From Pseudoroseomonas ludipueritiae (GTDB taxonomy: Bacteria > Pseudomonadota > Alphaproteobacteria > Acetobacterales > Acetobacteraceae), in assembly GCF_014490445.1 (NCBI RefSeq), contig NZ_JACTUZ010000002.1, positions 1 to 64,000 on the forward strand: a stretch of 64,000 nucleotides of DNA, written 5' to 3'. Positions 1 to 8,261 of the stretch are shown in pieces. A program made the translations under genes and the position numbers. The notes below the pieces were generated by a model. That model was not told the origin of the DNA. It did not search any database and saw only the letters and a program-made list of their open reading frames with translations. The first letter of the stretch is position 1, and every line of letters begins with the position of its first letter.

Positions 1-643
1 CGCCGAGCGTCACCACCGCGCGGGCGGCGCCGGCCTGGTGCAGCGCCTCGGCGGCGGCGGCGCGGCGGCCGGTCAGGGATTCTGCCTCCCCGGCATTGGC
101 GACCACCAGGGCGCAGAGCGGCAGCAGCGGCGCCATATCCCATCGTAGCGGCGCGGTGTTCAGCATCACCTGCGCGCCTCGCGCCAGTGCCGCATGCATG
201 GCGGCCTCGGTGGCCGCGAAGGAGAGATTGCCTTGCAGCAGCAGCATGTCCCGGGGGCCGAGTTCCGCAACCGCCTTATCGGCCTCCCGCACCGAAAGCG
301 CATCGGCGGCGGCGCCGAGGGTGAGGATGCAATTCTCGGCATCGCGCGCGACCATCAGCAGGGAGAGATCGGTGGGCGCATCCTGCGGCAGCAGGGAGAG
401 GCCCGCGAAGGGCTCGGCACCCAGGATGGCGCGCAACTCATCCGCCGCCCCATCCTGGCCCACGGGCGCTGCAAAATGCACGGCGGCGCCGGCGCGGGCG
501 GCCACCACCGCCTGGTTCAGCCCCTTGCCGCCGGGCGCACGCGTCTGGCCATCGGCCACCAGCGTTTCCCCCGCCCGCGGCAGATGCGGCACCGGACAAA
601 GCAAGTCGATGCCGGCATTGCCGAGGACGAGGAGGCGGCTCAT
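1..643 (-). CDS. PfkB-family carbohydrate kinase (ribokinase-like), C-terminus cut by window edge
   Basis: The reading frame opens with an ATG that overlaps the stop of the upstream BtpA gene (ATGA) and runs off the left edge. The visible 214 residues carry the PfkB N-terminal glycine signature (APGGKGLNQAVVAARAGA, near residues 38-55) and a VANAGEAESLTG segment near residue 182, typical of ribokinase-like folds. The C-terminal ATP-binding and catalytic GAGD motif lies outside the window. The expected reaction is ATP-dependent phosphorylation of a sugar or nucleoside hydroxyl in the cytosol. It is the last visible gene of a four-gene LacI operon, which suggests it phosphorylates the substrate of that pathway. 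The substrate cannot be read from the sequence. Confidence 0.85.
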   Translation of the reverse strand, partial: MSRLLVLGNAGIDLLCPVPHLPRAGETLVADGQTRAPGGKGLNQAVVAARAGAAVHFAAPVGQDGAADELRAILGAEPFAGLSLLPQDAPTDLSLLMVARDAENCILTLGAAADALSVREADKAVAELGPRDMLLLQGNLSFAATEAAMHAALARGAQVMLNTAPLRWDMAPLLPLCALVVANAGEAESLTGRRAAAAEALHQAGAARAVVTLG

Positions 644-1485
644 GCGCGGGCGCGCTCCACCGCCGCCATGAAGGTCCGCAGCCGCTCGGGGTCCACCGGG
701 TTCCACCAGACGCCATCGCGCTTCAGGTAGCTGGCGACGATCACGGCATCGGCCACCGTCAGGATATCGCCCACATTCTCCGGCGTGACGCCGGAACCCA
801 CGGCCACCGGCAGCGCCGTGCCGCCGGCGATGGTGGAGAGTTCCTCCATGGTCGCGGAATCGCCGGTGCGCTGGCCGGTGGCGATGGCGACATCGGCGTC
901 GAAGAACTCGACATCCCGCGCCAGCTCGGGGATCGAGCGATCAGCGGTGATGGCATGGGCGCCGTGCTTCACATGGACATCGGCGAAGATCTTCACCTCG
1001 CGCGCCTGCAGCCAGGCGCGGTAGCGCGTGGCGGCGGCGGCGGGGCCTTCCACGAAGCCCTCATTGGCCACATAGGCATTGGCCCATTGATTGACACGGA
1101 TAAAGGCGGCGCCAGCGGCCTTCGCGACCGCCAGCGCCTGGATGGCGCCATTGGCCAGCACATTGACGCCCACCGTCAGCCCGCTGGCGCGGCGCACGGC
1201 ATCCGTCATCACCGCCATACCGGCGGCGGTTTCGGGGCCCAGGTGCTCGGGCTTGCTGAAGGGGATGTCGCCATGGTTCTCGACGATCAGGCCATCGACG
1301 CCGCCGGCGCGGTAGCGCTCGGCCTCGGCCACGGCGAAATCGACGATCTCCGTCATCGGCTGCCCCTCATAGCCGGGGGAGCCCGGCAGGGGCAGCGAAT
1401 GGATGACGCCGATCACCGCCTTGCGGCGGCCGAACAGCGCCTCGATGGCATTGGGGCGGGCACGGAAGACGGGTTTGGCGGGCAT
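640..1485 (-). CDS. BtpA/SgcQ family protein (TIM-barrel)
   Basis: The 281-residue protein matches the BtpA/SgcQ family in length and in motifs such as VIGVIHSLPLPGSPGY near the N-terminus, GLIVENHGD in the middle, and DVHVKHG followed by ATGQRTGD in the second half. The family is a predicted (beta/alpha)8 barrel. BtpA itself was linked to photosystem I in cyanobacteria, but proteobacterial members such as SgcQ sit in sugar operons and their reaction is not established. Its start overlaps the upstream stop by one base and its stop overlaps the kinase start. Translation is therefore tightly coupled across the operon, which favours a metabolic role in the same sugar or nucleoside pathway. Confidence 0.85.
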   Translation of the reverse strand: MPAKPVFRARPNAIEALFGRRKAVIGVIHSLPLPGSPGYEGQPMTEIVDFAVAEAERYRAGGVDGLIVENHGDIPFSKPEHLGPETAAGMAVMTDAVRRASGLTVGVNVLANGAIQALAVAKAAGAAFIRVNQWANAYVANEGFVEGPAAAATRYRAWLQAREVKIFADVHVKHGAHAITADRSIPELARDVEFFDADVAIATGQRTGDSATMEELSTIAGGTALPVAVGSGVTPENVGDILTVADAVIVASYLKRDGVWWNPVDPERLRTFMAAVERARA

Positions 1486-2261
1486 CAGGCCTCGCGCCCC
1501 GCCAGCCAGCCCAGCATGTTGCGCCAGAGGGGCGCGTAGCCGGGCCAGTCCACGAAAGGCTGCGGCAGCCAGTGCGGGCCGACATCGGAAGTCCAGGCCA
1601 GGGTGCGGCCCTTGCCATGCACGCCGGTGACCAGCAGCGGGTGGCCGCCCTCACTGGCCGGCAGGCTGGCCAGCACCTCGGCGCCCGGCTTGGCCACCAC
1701 CTCATTGGCGCCGAGCAGCAGCGGCAGCGGCAGCTCCAGGCCCTTGAAGATCGGATGCGCCTCGGCGCCCGGGGCCAGCTCGGCCACGAAGCCTTCCGGC
1801 ACCTCGATGCGGTCGTCATAGGGCAGGCATTCCACCGGCAGCACCTCCTCCACCGGGGTGCGGCGCCAGCGGGCTCGGCCGTCGATGCCCTGGAAGCTGA
1901 AATAGCCGCCGATCATCGCGAGCCCACCGCCATTGGCCGTCCAGTCGCGGATCAGCTTCAGGCGGTTGGGCACCGGGCGGCCATGCAGCCAGACGGAGGG
2001 CGGCAGCAGCAGCGTATTGGCGCCGATGTCGGAGAGCAGGATGACATCGTATTGCGCCAGCCCCTCCAGGGTGAAGGGAAAGCCCTCCGCCGTTTCATGC
2101 GCCGGCATGTAGGTCAGCTCGAAGGGGCTGTCGCGCAGCGCCGCCACCAGGGGCTCGGCGCCCAGGTGGAAGGTGACGCTGCCGAACTGGTCGAAGCCCT
2201 TGTAGTGGGTGGCGGAGGTCGCCCAGCTTTCGCCGACGAGCAGAACCTTCGTCTTGATCAT
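1485..2261 (-). CDS. STM3548-like glutamine amidotransferase-fold protein
   Basis: The 258-residue product starts MIKTKVLLVGESWATSATHY and has the layout of the STM3548-type class I glutamine-amidotransferase-like (ThuA-like) proteins: an N-terminal beta-strand, an ILLSDIGANTLLLPP segment, a GGGLAMIGGYFSFQG turn where a catalytic Cys would sit in true amidotransferases, and a C-terminal GKGRTLAWTSDVGPHW. No Cys is seen in that turn, so amidotransferase activity is doubtful. I chose the ATG whose first bases overlap the stop of lacI (ATGA); the same frame is open further upstream but only as an overlap with lacI. Homologues next to BtpA and PfkB genes are known, but the function is not. Confidence 0.75.
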   Translation of the reverse strand: MIKTKVLLVGESWATSATHYKGFDQFGSVTFHLGAEPLVAALRDSPFELTYMPAHETAEGFPFTLEGLAQYDVILLSDIGANTLLLPPSVWLHGRPVPNRLKLIRDWTANGGGLAMIGGYFSFQGIDGRARWRRTPVEEVLPVECLPYDDRIEVPEGFVAELAPGAEAHPIFKGLELPLPLLLGANEVVAKPGAEVLASLPASEGGHPLLVTGVHGKGRTLAWTSDVGPHWLPQPFVDWPGYAPLWRNMLGWLAGREA

Positions 2262-3328
2262 GCGTGATTGGCTTTCTGTTTTGAGCCTGGGGCCGGATGC
2301 CTGCGGCGGCCGGCCAGTGGCGCGACGGAACACCGCTCCACCAGTTCCACGGGCAGGCGGACCGGCATCCCTGGCGGTTCTCCGCGCAGCCGCGCGCAAA
2401 GCAGGGCGACGCTGCGGCGGCCGAATTCGGCCACCGGCTGGCGGATGGCGGTGATGGGCGGGTTGAAGAGATGCAGCGGCCCGATATCGTCGAAGGCCAC
2501 CAGCGACACGTCGGCAGGCACGGAAAGCCCCGCTTCCTGCACCGCCTCGAGAAACCCCTGCAGCAGCGCGCCGCTGCCGAGAAAGAGCGCGGTGGGCCGG
2601 TCCGGCAGGGCCAGCCATTCCGCCGCGGCGGCATGCCCCTGCTCCGGCATATGCGGCCCGCTGCTGGTCCAGGCGACGCTGGCGCCGGGCACGCCGGCCA
2701 CGGCGGCGCGCAGTCCTTCCAAACGCTCCGCGCTGCTCATCAGCCCCTGCGGGCCGCCGATGAAGCCAAGCCGGCGGTGCCCCGCCGCCAGCAGATGCTC
2801 GCCGGCCAATCGGCCGCCCTGGATGTTGTCGCAGAAGAGCTTTGGGACGCCTGTGCCGTCCACATCCTCATCCAGCAGCACGATGGATTCCAGTGCCGCG
2901 ATGCGCCGCGCCAGCGTGCCGTCATCGCCATGGTTAGTGAGGAAAATCAGGCCATCGACCTGGTGGCTGCGCAGCCGTTCCAGGTAATCCAGTTCGCGGT
3001 CCAGGCGGTTGAGCGTGGCGCAGAGCAGCAGGCCCATGCCTTCCGCCTCGGCGGCGCTTTCCACCGCGGCGGCGAGATGCGCGAAGAAGGGATTGGCGAT
3101 CTCCGGCACCACCAGGCCGATGGTGTTGGAGCGGCCGAGACTGAGGCTGCGGGCCAGCCTGTTCGGCTGGTAGTCCAGCTTGCGCACAGCGGCATCGATG
3201 CGTGCCGCCGTGGCGGGCGGCAGCGTAAGGCCGGCATTCAGGTAGCGCGAGACCGTCGTGACCGAAACCTCGGCCAGGGCGGCGACATCCTTGACCCGCG
3301 CCGGGCGATAAGTGGACTTGCGCAGCAT
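2258..3328 (-). CDS. LacI-family transcriptional regulator
   Basis: This is a 356-residue protein. It has a classic LacI helix-turn-helix at about residues 12-33 (VKDVAALAEVSVTTVSRYLN), a hinge with LDYQPNRLARSL, then a periplasmic-binding-protein-like effector domain beginning SNTIGLVVPEIANPFF. Length and order are normal for the family. It is the first gene of the operon and its stop overlaps the start of the next gene, so it probably autoregulates and controls the amidotransferase-like, BtpA and PfkB genes in response to a sugar. A 14-bp palindrome lies 18 bp upstream of its start. The effector is unknown. Confidence 0.92.
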   Translation of the reverse strand: MLRKSTYRPARVKDVAALAEVSVTTVSRYLNAGLTLPPATAARIDAAVRKLDYQPNRLARSLSLGRSNTIGLVVPEIANPFFAHLAAAVESAAEAEGMGLLLCATLNRLDRELDYLERLRSHQVDGLIFLTNHGDDGTLARRIAALESIVLLDEDVDGTGVPKLFCDNIQGGRLAGEHLLAAGHRRLGFIGGPQGLMSSAERLEGLRAAVAGVPGASVAWTSSGPHMPEQGHAAAAEWLALPDRPTALFLGSGALLQGFLEAVQEAGLSVPADVSLVAFDDIGPLHLFNPPITAIRQPVAEFGRRSVALLCARLRGEPPGMPVRLPVELVERCSVAPLAGRRRHPAPGSKQKANHA

Positions 3329-3345
3329 TCCTGTGAATCGCTTTA

Positions 3346-3388
3346 GTAAACCAGTTTACAAGAATGCGGGTCGGATACGGTCTGTCAA
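3346..3388 (-). promoter_or_regulatory. Putative LacI operator and promoter for the LacI-GATase-BtpA-PfkB operon
   Basis: GTAAACCAGTTTAC at 3346-3359 is a perfect 6+6 palindrome with a CA centre, a common shape for LacI-family operators. On the minus strand a perfect TTGACA occurs at 3388-3383. A weak CATTCT -10 candidate falls 16 bp later and abuts the palindrome. The operator would therefore cover the start of transcription. The binding protein is inferred from adjacency to the LacI gene. Confidence 0.6.
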
Positions 3389-3526
3389 CGTCTTTTGTGA
3401 GACTGTCAGGAAGGAACGGTGCTGCCGGGTGGTGCCATGAGGCGGGAAGTGCCGGTGGCAGAGGGCGCGCTGGCAAAAGGAGCGTGGGGGCCCGGCAGGG
3501 CCCGGGGCATGCCGCGCCTGCGGAAA

Positions 3527-3552
3527 GGCCCGGCGCAACAATGCGCCGGGCC
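3527..3552 (-). terminator. Rho-independent terminator of the metalloprotease gene
   Basis: A perfect 11-bp GC-rich stem (GGCCCGGCGCA paired with TGCGCCGGGCC) with a 4-nt loop starts 8 nt after the stop codon of the metalloprotease gene. It is followed on the minus strand by a short TTT run. Position and structure fit an intrinsic terminator. The rest of the roughly 200-bp gap up to the LacI promoter has no credible gene. Confidence 0.7.
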
Positions 3553-3560
3553 GTGGCAGT

Positions 3561-5732
3561 TCAGGCCAGGACGAGATCCTGGCGCAGCGAGAGGCCGTTG
3601 TCGGCGAGCTCGGCCAGGAGCACCTGAGATTCCTGCGCGTCCAGGAAGCCCTGCACCACCTGGCCACGGCTGCCGCCGCTGTTCAGGAAGCTGTTCCAGA
3701 AGGCCGCACCATCGGCATCGGCGTCGCGGCCAAAGGCATTGTTGTAGAGGCTCAGGATGAAGTCGTTGTTGCTCTGGCTGCCATAGAGCTGCGTGAACTC
3801 AGCGGAATTCACGAAGGCATCGGCATAGGACCTTTCGTTGAAGAGGCCGCTGCCGATGTTCTGGGCATGGAACTGCAGTCCGGCGACATCCCCGGTGCGG
3901 CCCAGGGCCGCCTCGTAGCCCCGCGCGGCCAGCAGCACATTGTAGTTGGCGACCACCAGGCCATTCGCCGCACCGCCGATATCGGCGGACAGCGCCTCGG
4001 CCGCGCCGGCCACTTCGGCCGCCAGCTCACCGCGCGTGGTGCCGGCGGCGAGCGACTGCACGCGGGCGGAGACTTCGCCATCGCCGGCCTCGCGGCCCAG
4101 AACCGAGGAATAAATCTTGCGCACGAAGCCGGCATCGTCGAGGCCGCCCAGCACCGCCGAGCCTTCCGCCGAATTCAGGAAACCTTCGGCCAGCACGGCC
4201 TTGGACATCCCCTGCTCCACCATCGCGGTCCAGCGCGCGGCGCCCAGGCCATCGCCCTCCCGGCCCAGCAGGGCGTTGTAGAGGCGGTCCACCAGCGCGG
4301 CATCGCTGGAGGCGGTGTAGTCGACGCGCGCATCCACCATCTCGGCACGCTCGATGCCGGTGAAGGTGGTCACGTCCGCAGCACTCCAGCCGATGCTGGA
4401 GCGGCCTTCGGCGAGGCCCAGCGAGATCGTCACGTCGCCACGGCCGAGGCCGGAGAAGACCAGCCGGTCGAAGCCCGCGCCGCCATCGACGGTATCCATG
4501 CCGCCGGTCGCGGTGATGGCGTCGTCGCCGCCGCGGCCGAGGATGACGTTGTTGGCGGAGTTGCCCTTCAGCGTGTCGTTGCCGTCGCCGCCGGTGGCAT
4601 TCTCAATGACCACGCCGTTGGCGATGGTATAGCCACCGCCCACGAAGGCCGCGTGGCTCAGCACGCCATAGCCCGTCTCGCTCATGTCGAGCGTGGCGGC
4701 GGTGAGGTCGATGATGACGTTGCGCTTGCCGGCGACGGCATTGCCATCGGCGTCCATCACGTCATAGCGGATCTCGTCGATGCCGCCGGCATCCCAGATG
4801 GATTCCCAGTAGGCCGTGTCGGGCTGGTAGATGATCGATTCCGGAACGCCCGCCTCGTTCGGCTCGCCGCGTACGAAGGGACGCGGGTCGTTCGAATCGG
4901 GGAGGATGTAGACGTTGTTCCCCGTCCGGTAGTTCATGTTGGCGCCATAGAGATACTGGATGGCAGCGATGTCGTAGGCCATCGGCGCCGCAGCGAAGCC
5001 ATGGTCGAGGAAGAAGTCTTCGGCCACCGGGCGCTGGCGCGTCGGCACCAGCTGCACATGGCCCTGCTCGTCGAACTCATAGCCATGGATATAGGACATG
5101 ACCGAGCCGAACATGTGGTTCAGTTCCAACACACCGAGGCTGCGCTGCCGCTCCGCCGAGGTCATGGTGGAATCGATGCCGGGGAAATAGTTGCCCGCGT
5201 ATTCGCCGCTGCCGCCGTCATGCGGATGCTTCAGCCCCAGGCCGTGGCCGACCTCATGGATCATGGTGCGGTAGAAATTGCCGCCCGGCTCCAACTGGTC
5301 CGGAGTCCATTGCCGCACGTTCACGGCCTCGAAATTGTAGGTGCCGAAGGACTGCGCATTGGGATTGGCGCTGGGCAGGTTATGGGAGGCGGAGACGGTG
5401 CCGCCGGCCGTGGCTTGGTCCTGCAGGCGCTCCCGGAAGAGGGCTTCCTCAGCCGTGAAGACCTGCTTGAAGGTTACATTGGCCACATTGGCCCAGCCCT
5501 GCACCGACTTCTGCCAAGCCTGCATCTCGAAGGGGCGCCAGTCGTAGGGCGTGCCGGCACCGGTTGCCGGGTTGGTCGGGCCAGGTAGCTTGTCGAAGTA
5601 GTAATTGATCACGAAGGGGGCGTTATTCGCCGTCCCATCTTCGTTCGGAGCATTGACGTAATGCCGACCGTTATTAATAAACGCGTCGACAAATACATTG
5701 CCGCTTTCGGGCTTTAGCGCAGTGAGAGCCAT
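3561..5732 (-). CDS. Serralysin-like secreted RTX zinc metalloprotease with DUF4214 repeats
   Basis: This 723-residue protein lacks a Sec signal peptide, as expected for a type I secretion substrate. It has the metzincin zinc motif H159-E160-x-x-H163-x-x-G166-x-x-H169 and the Met-turn SVMSY (210-214), which place it in peptidase family M10/serralysin. RTX-type calcium-binding nonapeptides follow at about 381-422 (GGDGNDTLKG and GGMDTVDGG). The last 240 residues hold three or four DUF4214 modules (around 480-540, 540-590, 600-660 and 655-710, with YNALLGREGD and YNNAFGRDADADG). Pairing DUF4214 with a protease is seen in alphaproteobacterial exoproteins. No T1SS genes or dedicated inhibitor are adjacent, so export must rely on a system elsewhere. 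The gene is monocistronic and ends in a clear terminator. Confidence 0.9.
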   Translation of the reverse strand: MALTALKPESGNVFVDAFINNGRHYVNAPNEDGTANNAPFVINYYFDKLPGPTNPATGAGTPYDWRPFEMQAWQKSVQGWANVANVTFKQVFTAEEALFRERLQDQATAGGTVSASHNLPSANPNAQSFGTYNFEAVNVRQWTPDQLEPGGNFYRTMIHEVGHGLGLKHPHDGGSGEYAGNYFPGIDSTMTSAERQRSLGVLELNHMFGSVMSYIHGYEFDEQGHVQLVPTRQRPVAEDFFLDHGFAAAPMAYDIAAIQYLYGANMNYRTGNNVYILPDSNDPRPFVRGEPNEAGVPESIIYQPDTAYWESIWDAGGIDEIRYDVMDADGNAVAGKRNVIIDLTAATLDMSETGYGVLSHAAFVGGGYTIANGVVIENATGGDGNDTLKGNSANNVILGRGGDDAITATGGMDTVDGGAGFDRLVFSGLGRGDVTISLGLAEGRSSIGWSAADVTTFTGIERAEMVDARVDYTASSDAALVDRLYNALLGREGDGLGAARWTAMVEQGMSKAVLAEGFLNSAEGSAVLGGLDDAGFVRKIYSSVLGREAGDGEVSARVQSLAAGTTRGELAAEVAGAAEALSADIGGAANGLVVANYNVLLAARGYEAALGRTGDVAGLQFHAQNIGSGLFNERSYADAFVNSAEFTQLYGSQSNNDFILSLYNNAFGRDADADGAAFWNSFLNSGGSRGQVVQGFLDAQESQVLLAELADNGLSLRQDLVLA

Positions 5733-5772
5733 GATTCCTCCGGACCGGATGATTGGGGGCAGGCCTGCTCTG

Positions 5773-5796
5773 GCGGCGATTTGTAAATATCGCCGC
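5773..5796 (-). promoter_or_regulatory. Perfect 8-8-8 inverted repeat upstream of the metalloprotease gene
   Basis: GCGGCGAT (5773-5780) and ATCGCCGC (5789-5796) form a perfect inverted repeat around the AT-rich loop TTGTAAAT. It ends 40 bp before the protease start codon on the minus strand. The surrounding 5733-5969 gap is much more AT-rich than the genes and must contain the protease promoter. The repeat could be an operator or a 5'-leader hairpin; the sequence does not decide. No other gene is seen in this gap. Confidence 0.4.
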
Positions 5797-5969
5797 GAAT
5801 TACATTCTGACTAAAAAAATTTCATTCGGTCCAGGCTTCCGCGAAAGTTTTTTGTTCCGTTAAAGATACATCACTGAAAGTTTACATACCGGCACAATCT
5901 GCTTCACCCATCCCCGAAGCGCCTGGCCTGGGCTACCCTGGCCTCGTCAGCCAGGAGCCGAACCGCATC

Positions 5970-7841
5970 GTGCAGCCGCTTTCCGACGAGGCTTCACGCC
6001 ACTTCCACGAAGGCGCCAGCCTGCTGCGGCAGGGGCGGCTGGAGGAAGCCGAGCCGCTGTTCCGGGCCGTGATCGCGCGCCATCCCGACCTGCCGGAAGC
6101 CAATGCCACGCTGGGGGCGCTCCTGGGCGCGCTGGGCCGCCTGCGGGAAGCCGAGCCCCATCTGCGCCGCGCCCTGCGCGCGTGCCCCGCTTCGGCGGAT
6201 GCGCATGGCAACCTCGGCAATCTGCTGCGGGACCTGGGGCGCCTGGAGGAAGCGGAAGCCTGCCTGCGCGAGGCCTTGCGCCTGCGGCCGCGATACCCGG
6301 AGGCCCTCAACAACCTCGGCGCCGTGCGGCGCGACCAGGGCGACCATGCCGGAGCCGCGCAGGCCTTCCAGGCCGCGCTGGCGCAAAGGCCCGACTTTCA
6401 CCTCGCGCGCGTCAATCTCGCGCAACTGCTGCTGCAACAGCACCAGCCGGCGGCAGCGGAATGGCACTACCGGCTGCTGCTGCGCACCTTTCCGCGCGAT
6501 GCCACGATCCTGGCCGGGCTGGGCGAAAGCCTGCGCCGTCAGGGCCGCCACCAGGAAGCGGAAGCCCATCTGCGCGAGGCCCTGCGGCTGCGGCCGGATT
6601 CCGGCGCGGCCTGGGTGGAGCTGGGGAATATCCTGCTCGCCACCGCGCGCCCGGCGGAGGCCCTTCCCTGCTTCCGCTCGGCACTGGAGCGCGAGCCACG
6701 GTGGCCGGAAGCATATCTGGGGCTCGGCATCGCCGCGGCGGCCGAAGGGCACTACGCGGAAGCCGAGCAGCATTTCCGGGCGGCGCTGGCGCTGAAGCCC
6801 GGCCTGGCGGCCGCGCATAACTCGCTGGGCGATACGCTGCGCAACCGCAAGGCCTTTGGCGAGGCCGAGGCCAGCCTCCGCCAGGCCCTGCAACTGGCCC
6901 CGGACCTGGCGGAAGCGCAGGTGAACCTGGCCTTCACCCTGCTGCAGACCGGGCGGCAGGCAGAAGGATGGGCGGCCTATGAGCATCGCTGGCAGGCGGC
7001 GCCCTGGGTGCACCAGCCGCAGGACCTGCCGGGGCGGCCCTGGCGGGGCGAGGACCTGGCCGGCCGGAGCATCCTGCTGCAGGCGGAGCAGGGGCTGGGC
7101 GACACGCTGCAATTCGTGCGCTACGCCACGCTGTTTCCGCCGCAGGCCCACGTAGTGCTGCGGGTGCAGGCGCCGCTGGTCCGGCTGCTGCAAGGAATGC
7201 CCGGCATCGCCCGCGTGCAGTCCATGGAGGAGCCGCCGCCGCCCGCGGACTGGCATTCTTCCCTGCTGAGCCTGCCGCACCGCTTCCAGCACCTGGCGGC
7301 ACCGGCGGTGCCCTATCTTTCCGCGGAACCATCCCGTGTCGCCCGCTGGCGGGAGCGGCTGGCGCATCTGCCCGGCGCCAGGATCGGGCTGGCCTGGGCC
7401 GGCAGCCCCGGCATGGCGGCGGATTCGCGCCGCTCCATGCCCCTGCCCCTGCTGGAGCCGCTGGCCGGGCTTGCCGGCCTCAGCTTCGTCTCCTTGCAAC
7501 GGGGCCCGGCGGGCGAGGCGGCCTCCCGCCTGCCCATGGAGCGGCCGGCCATGGAGGGCGATGGCTTCGAGGATACCGCCGCCCTGGTCATGGCGCTGGA
7601 TCTGGTGATCAGCGTCGACACTGCCGTGCTGCATCTGGCCGGCGGGCTGGGCCAGCCGGTCTGGCTGCTGAACCGGCATGACTCCTGCTGGCGCTGGCAA
7701 GAAGGCCGGGACGACAGCCCCTGGTATCCCGGCCTGCGGCTGTTCCGCCAGCCCGCGCCGGGCGACTGGGTCAGTGTCGTGCAGGCGCTGCGCGCCGCGC
7801 TGGCGCGGCGGGAGTGGCAGGCGGCCGCCCGGCCCGCCTGA
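5970..7841 (+). CDS. TPR-repeat protein with C-terminal glycosyltransferase-9-like domain
   Basis: The 623-residue protein begins with about ten tandem 34-residue tetratricopeptide repeats (residues 1 to about 345; recurring units such as GRLEEAEACLREALRLRP). A C-terminal domain follows with GRSILLQAEQGLGDTLQFVRY near 362 and a late LVISVDTAVLHLAGGLGQPV segment, both typical of bacterial TPR proteins with a GT9/GT41-like tail. No signal peptide or membrane segment is seen. The likely role is glycosylation of a protein or envelope component, or scaffolding; the donor is unknown. The start is GTG, with AGGAG 12 nt upstream, a long spacing. It is divergent from the metalloprotease, but no direct link is visible. 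Confidence 0.8.
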   Translation: MQPLSDEASRHFHEGASLLRQGRLEEAEPLFRAVIARHPDLPEANATLGALLGALGRLREAEPHLRRALRACPASADAHGNLGNLLRDLGRLEEAEACLREALRLRPRYPEALNNLGAVRRDQGDHAGAAQAFQAALAQRPDFHLARVNLAQLLLQQHQPAAAEWHYRLLLRTFPRDATILAGLGESLRRQGRHQEAEAHLREALRLRPDSGAAWVELGNILLATARPAEALPCFRSALEREPRWPEAYLGLGIAAAAEGHYAEAEQHFRAALALKPGLAAAHNSLGDTLRNRKAFGEAEASLRQALQLAPDLAEAQVNLAFTLLQTGRQAEGWAAYEHRWQAAPWVHQPQDLPGRPWRGEDLAGRSILLQAEQGLGDTLQFVRYATLFPPQAHVVLRVQAPLVRLLQGMPGIARVQSMEEPPPPADWHSSLLSLPHRFQHLAAPAVPYLSAEPSRVARWRERLAHLPGARIGLAWAGSPGMAADSRRSMPLPLLEPLAGLAGLSFVSLQRGPAGEAASRLPMERPAMEGDGFEDTAALVMALDLVISVDTAVLHLAGGLGQPVWLLNRHDSCWRWQEGRDDSPWYPGLRLFRQPAPGDWVSVVQALRAALARREWQAAARPA

Positions 7842-8261
7842 GCCCTTGCGGGCGAGGCATCGCCCTGGTGGCGCGCCGCCTTTTCCGTCCCAATCTCGCA
7901 ACGAAAACGGCAAGGTTCCCGTAGGCTGCTGGAGCGGCGACGGGCAAGGCCGCAGCCCCATGATGCCGGTGGCATAGCTCTAGAAGGGGCCGACCGGCCC
8001 GGTGCGACCCCGCGCACCGTGCCTTACGCCCGGGTAGGCGGCTTCGTCCTCGAAAGGGTCGGGCGCGCAGCCGGGCTTCGCGTCATGATTTAGGGGCGGC
8101 GGGATGTTGAGCCATTTCTGCTCCATCCTGCAGGCCGGAGCCAGGAGCGCGGCGCGCTTGCTTCATTGCAGCAATGATTGCAATCGCCATCCTGGCTGGT
8201 GCAAGCTGGACCCGCCCGAAGCGGCGGCGCCCATGATCGCCCCGGGCAGGGGAGAAGCGTC
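7842..8261. other. 420-bp intergenic region with hairpins, no gene seen
   Basis: No reading frame here looks coding. Two adjacent GC hairpins lie at 7987-8000 (GGGCC/GGCCC) and 8000-8019 (CGGTGCG/CGCACCG). They could end transcription of the TPR gene, although no T-run follows. The right part should contain the promoter of the sugar ABC operon. Confidence 0.4.
8165..8184 (+). promoter_or_regulatory. Inverted repeat ATTGCA-N8-TGCAAT upstream of the sugar ABC operon
   Basis: ATTGCA (8165-8170) and TGCAAT (8179-8184) form a perfect 6-bp inverted repeat spaced by 8 bp, 77 bp before the start of the ABC binding protein. It is a plausible operator for a sugar-responsive repressor. No regulator gene is adjacent, so this is a position-based guess. 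Confidence 0.3.

Noticed and set aside
3867-5588. Long plus-strand frame opposite the metalloprotease gene (573 codons)
   Set aside because: It is the antisense shadow of a gene with clear catalytic motifs; its translation is low-complexity and matches no family.
5994-7961. Long minus-strand frame opposite the TPR gene (655 codons)
   Set aside because: It mirrors the TPR repeats, is rich in Gln/Arg/Gly/Pro and lacks any domain; high GC content produces such open frames.
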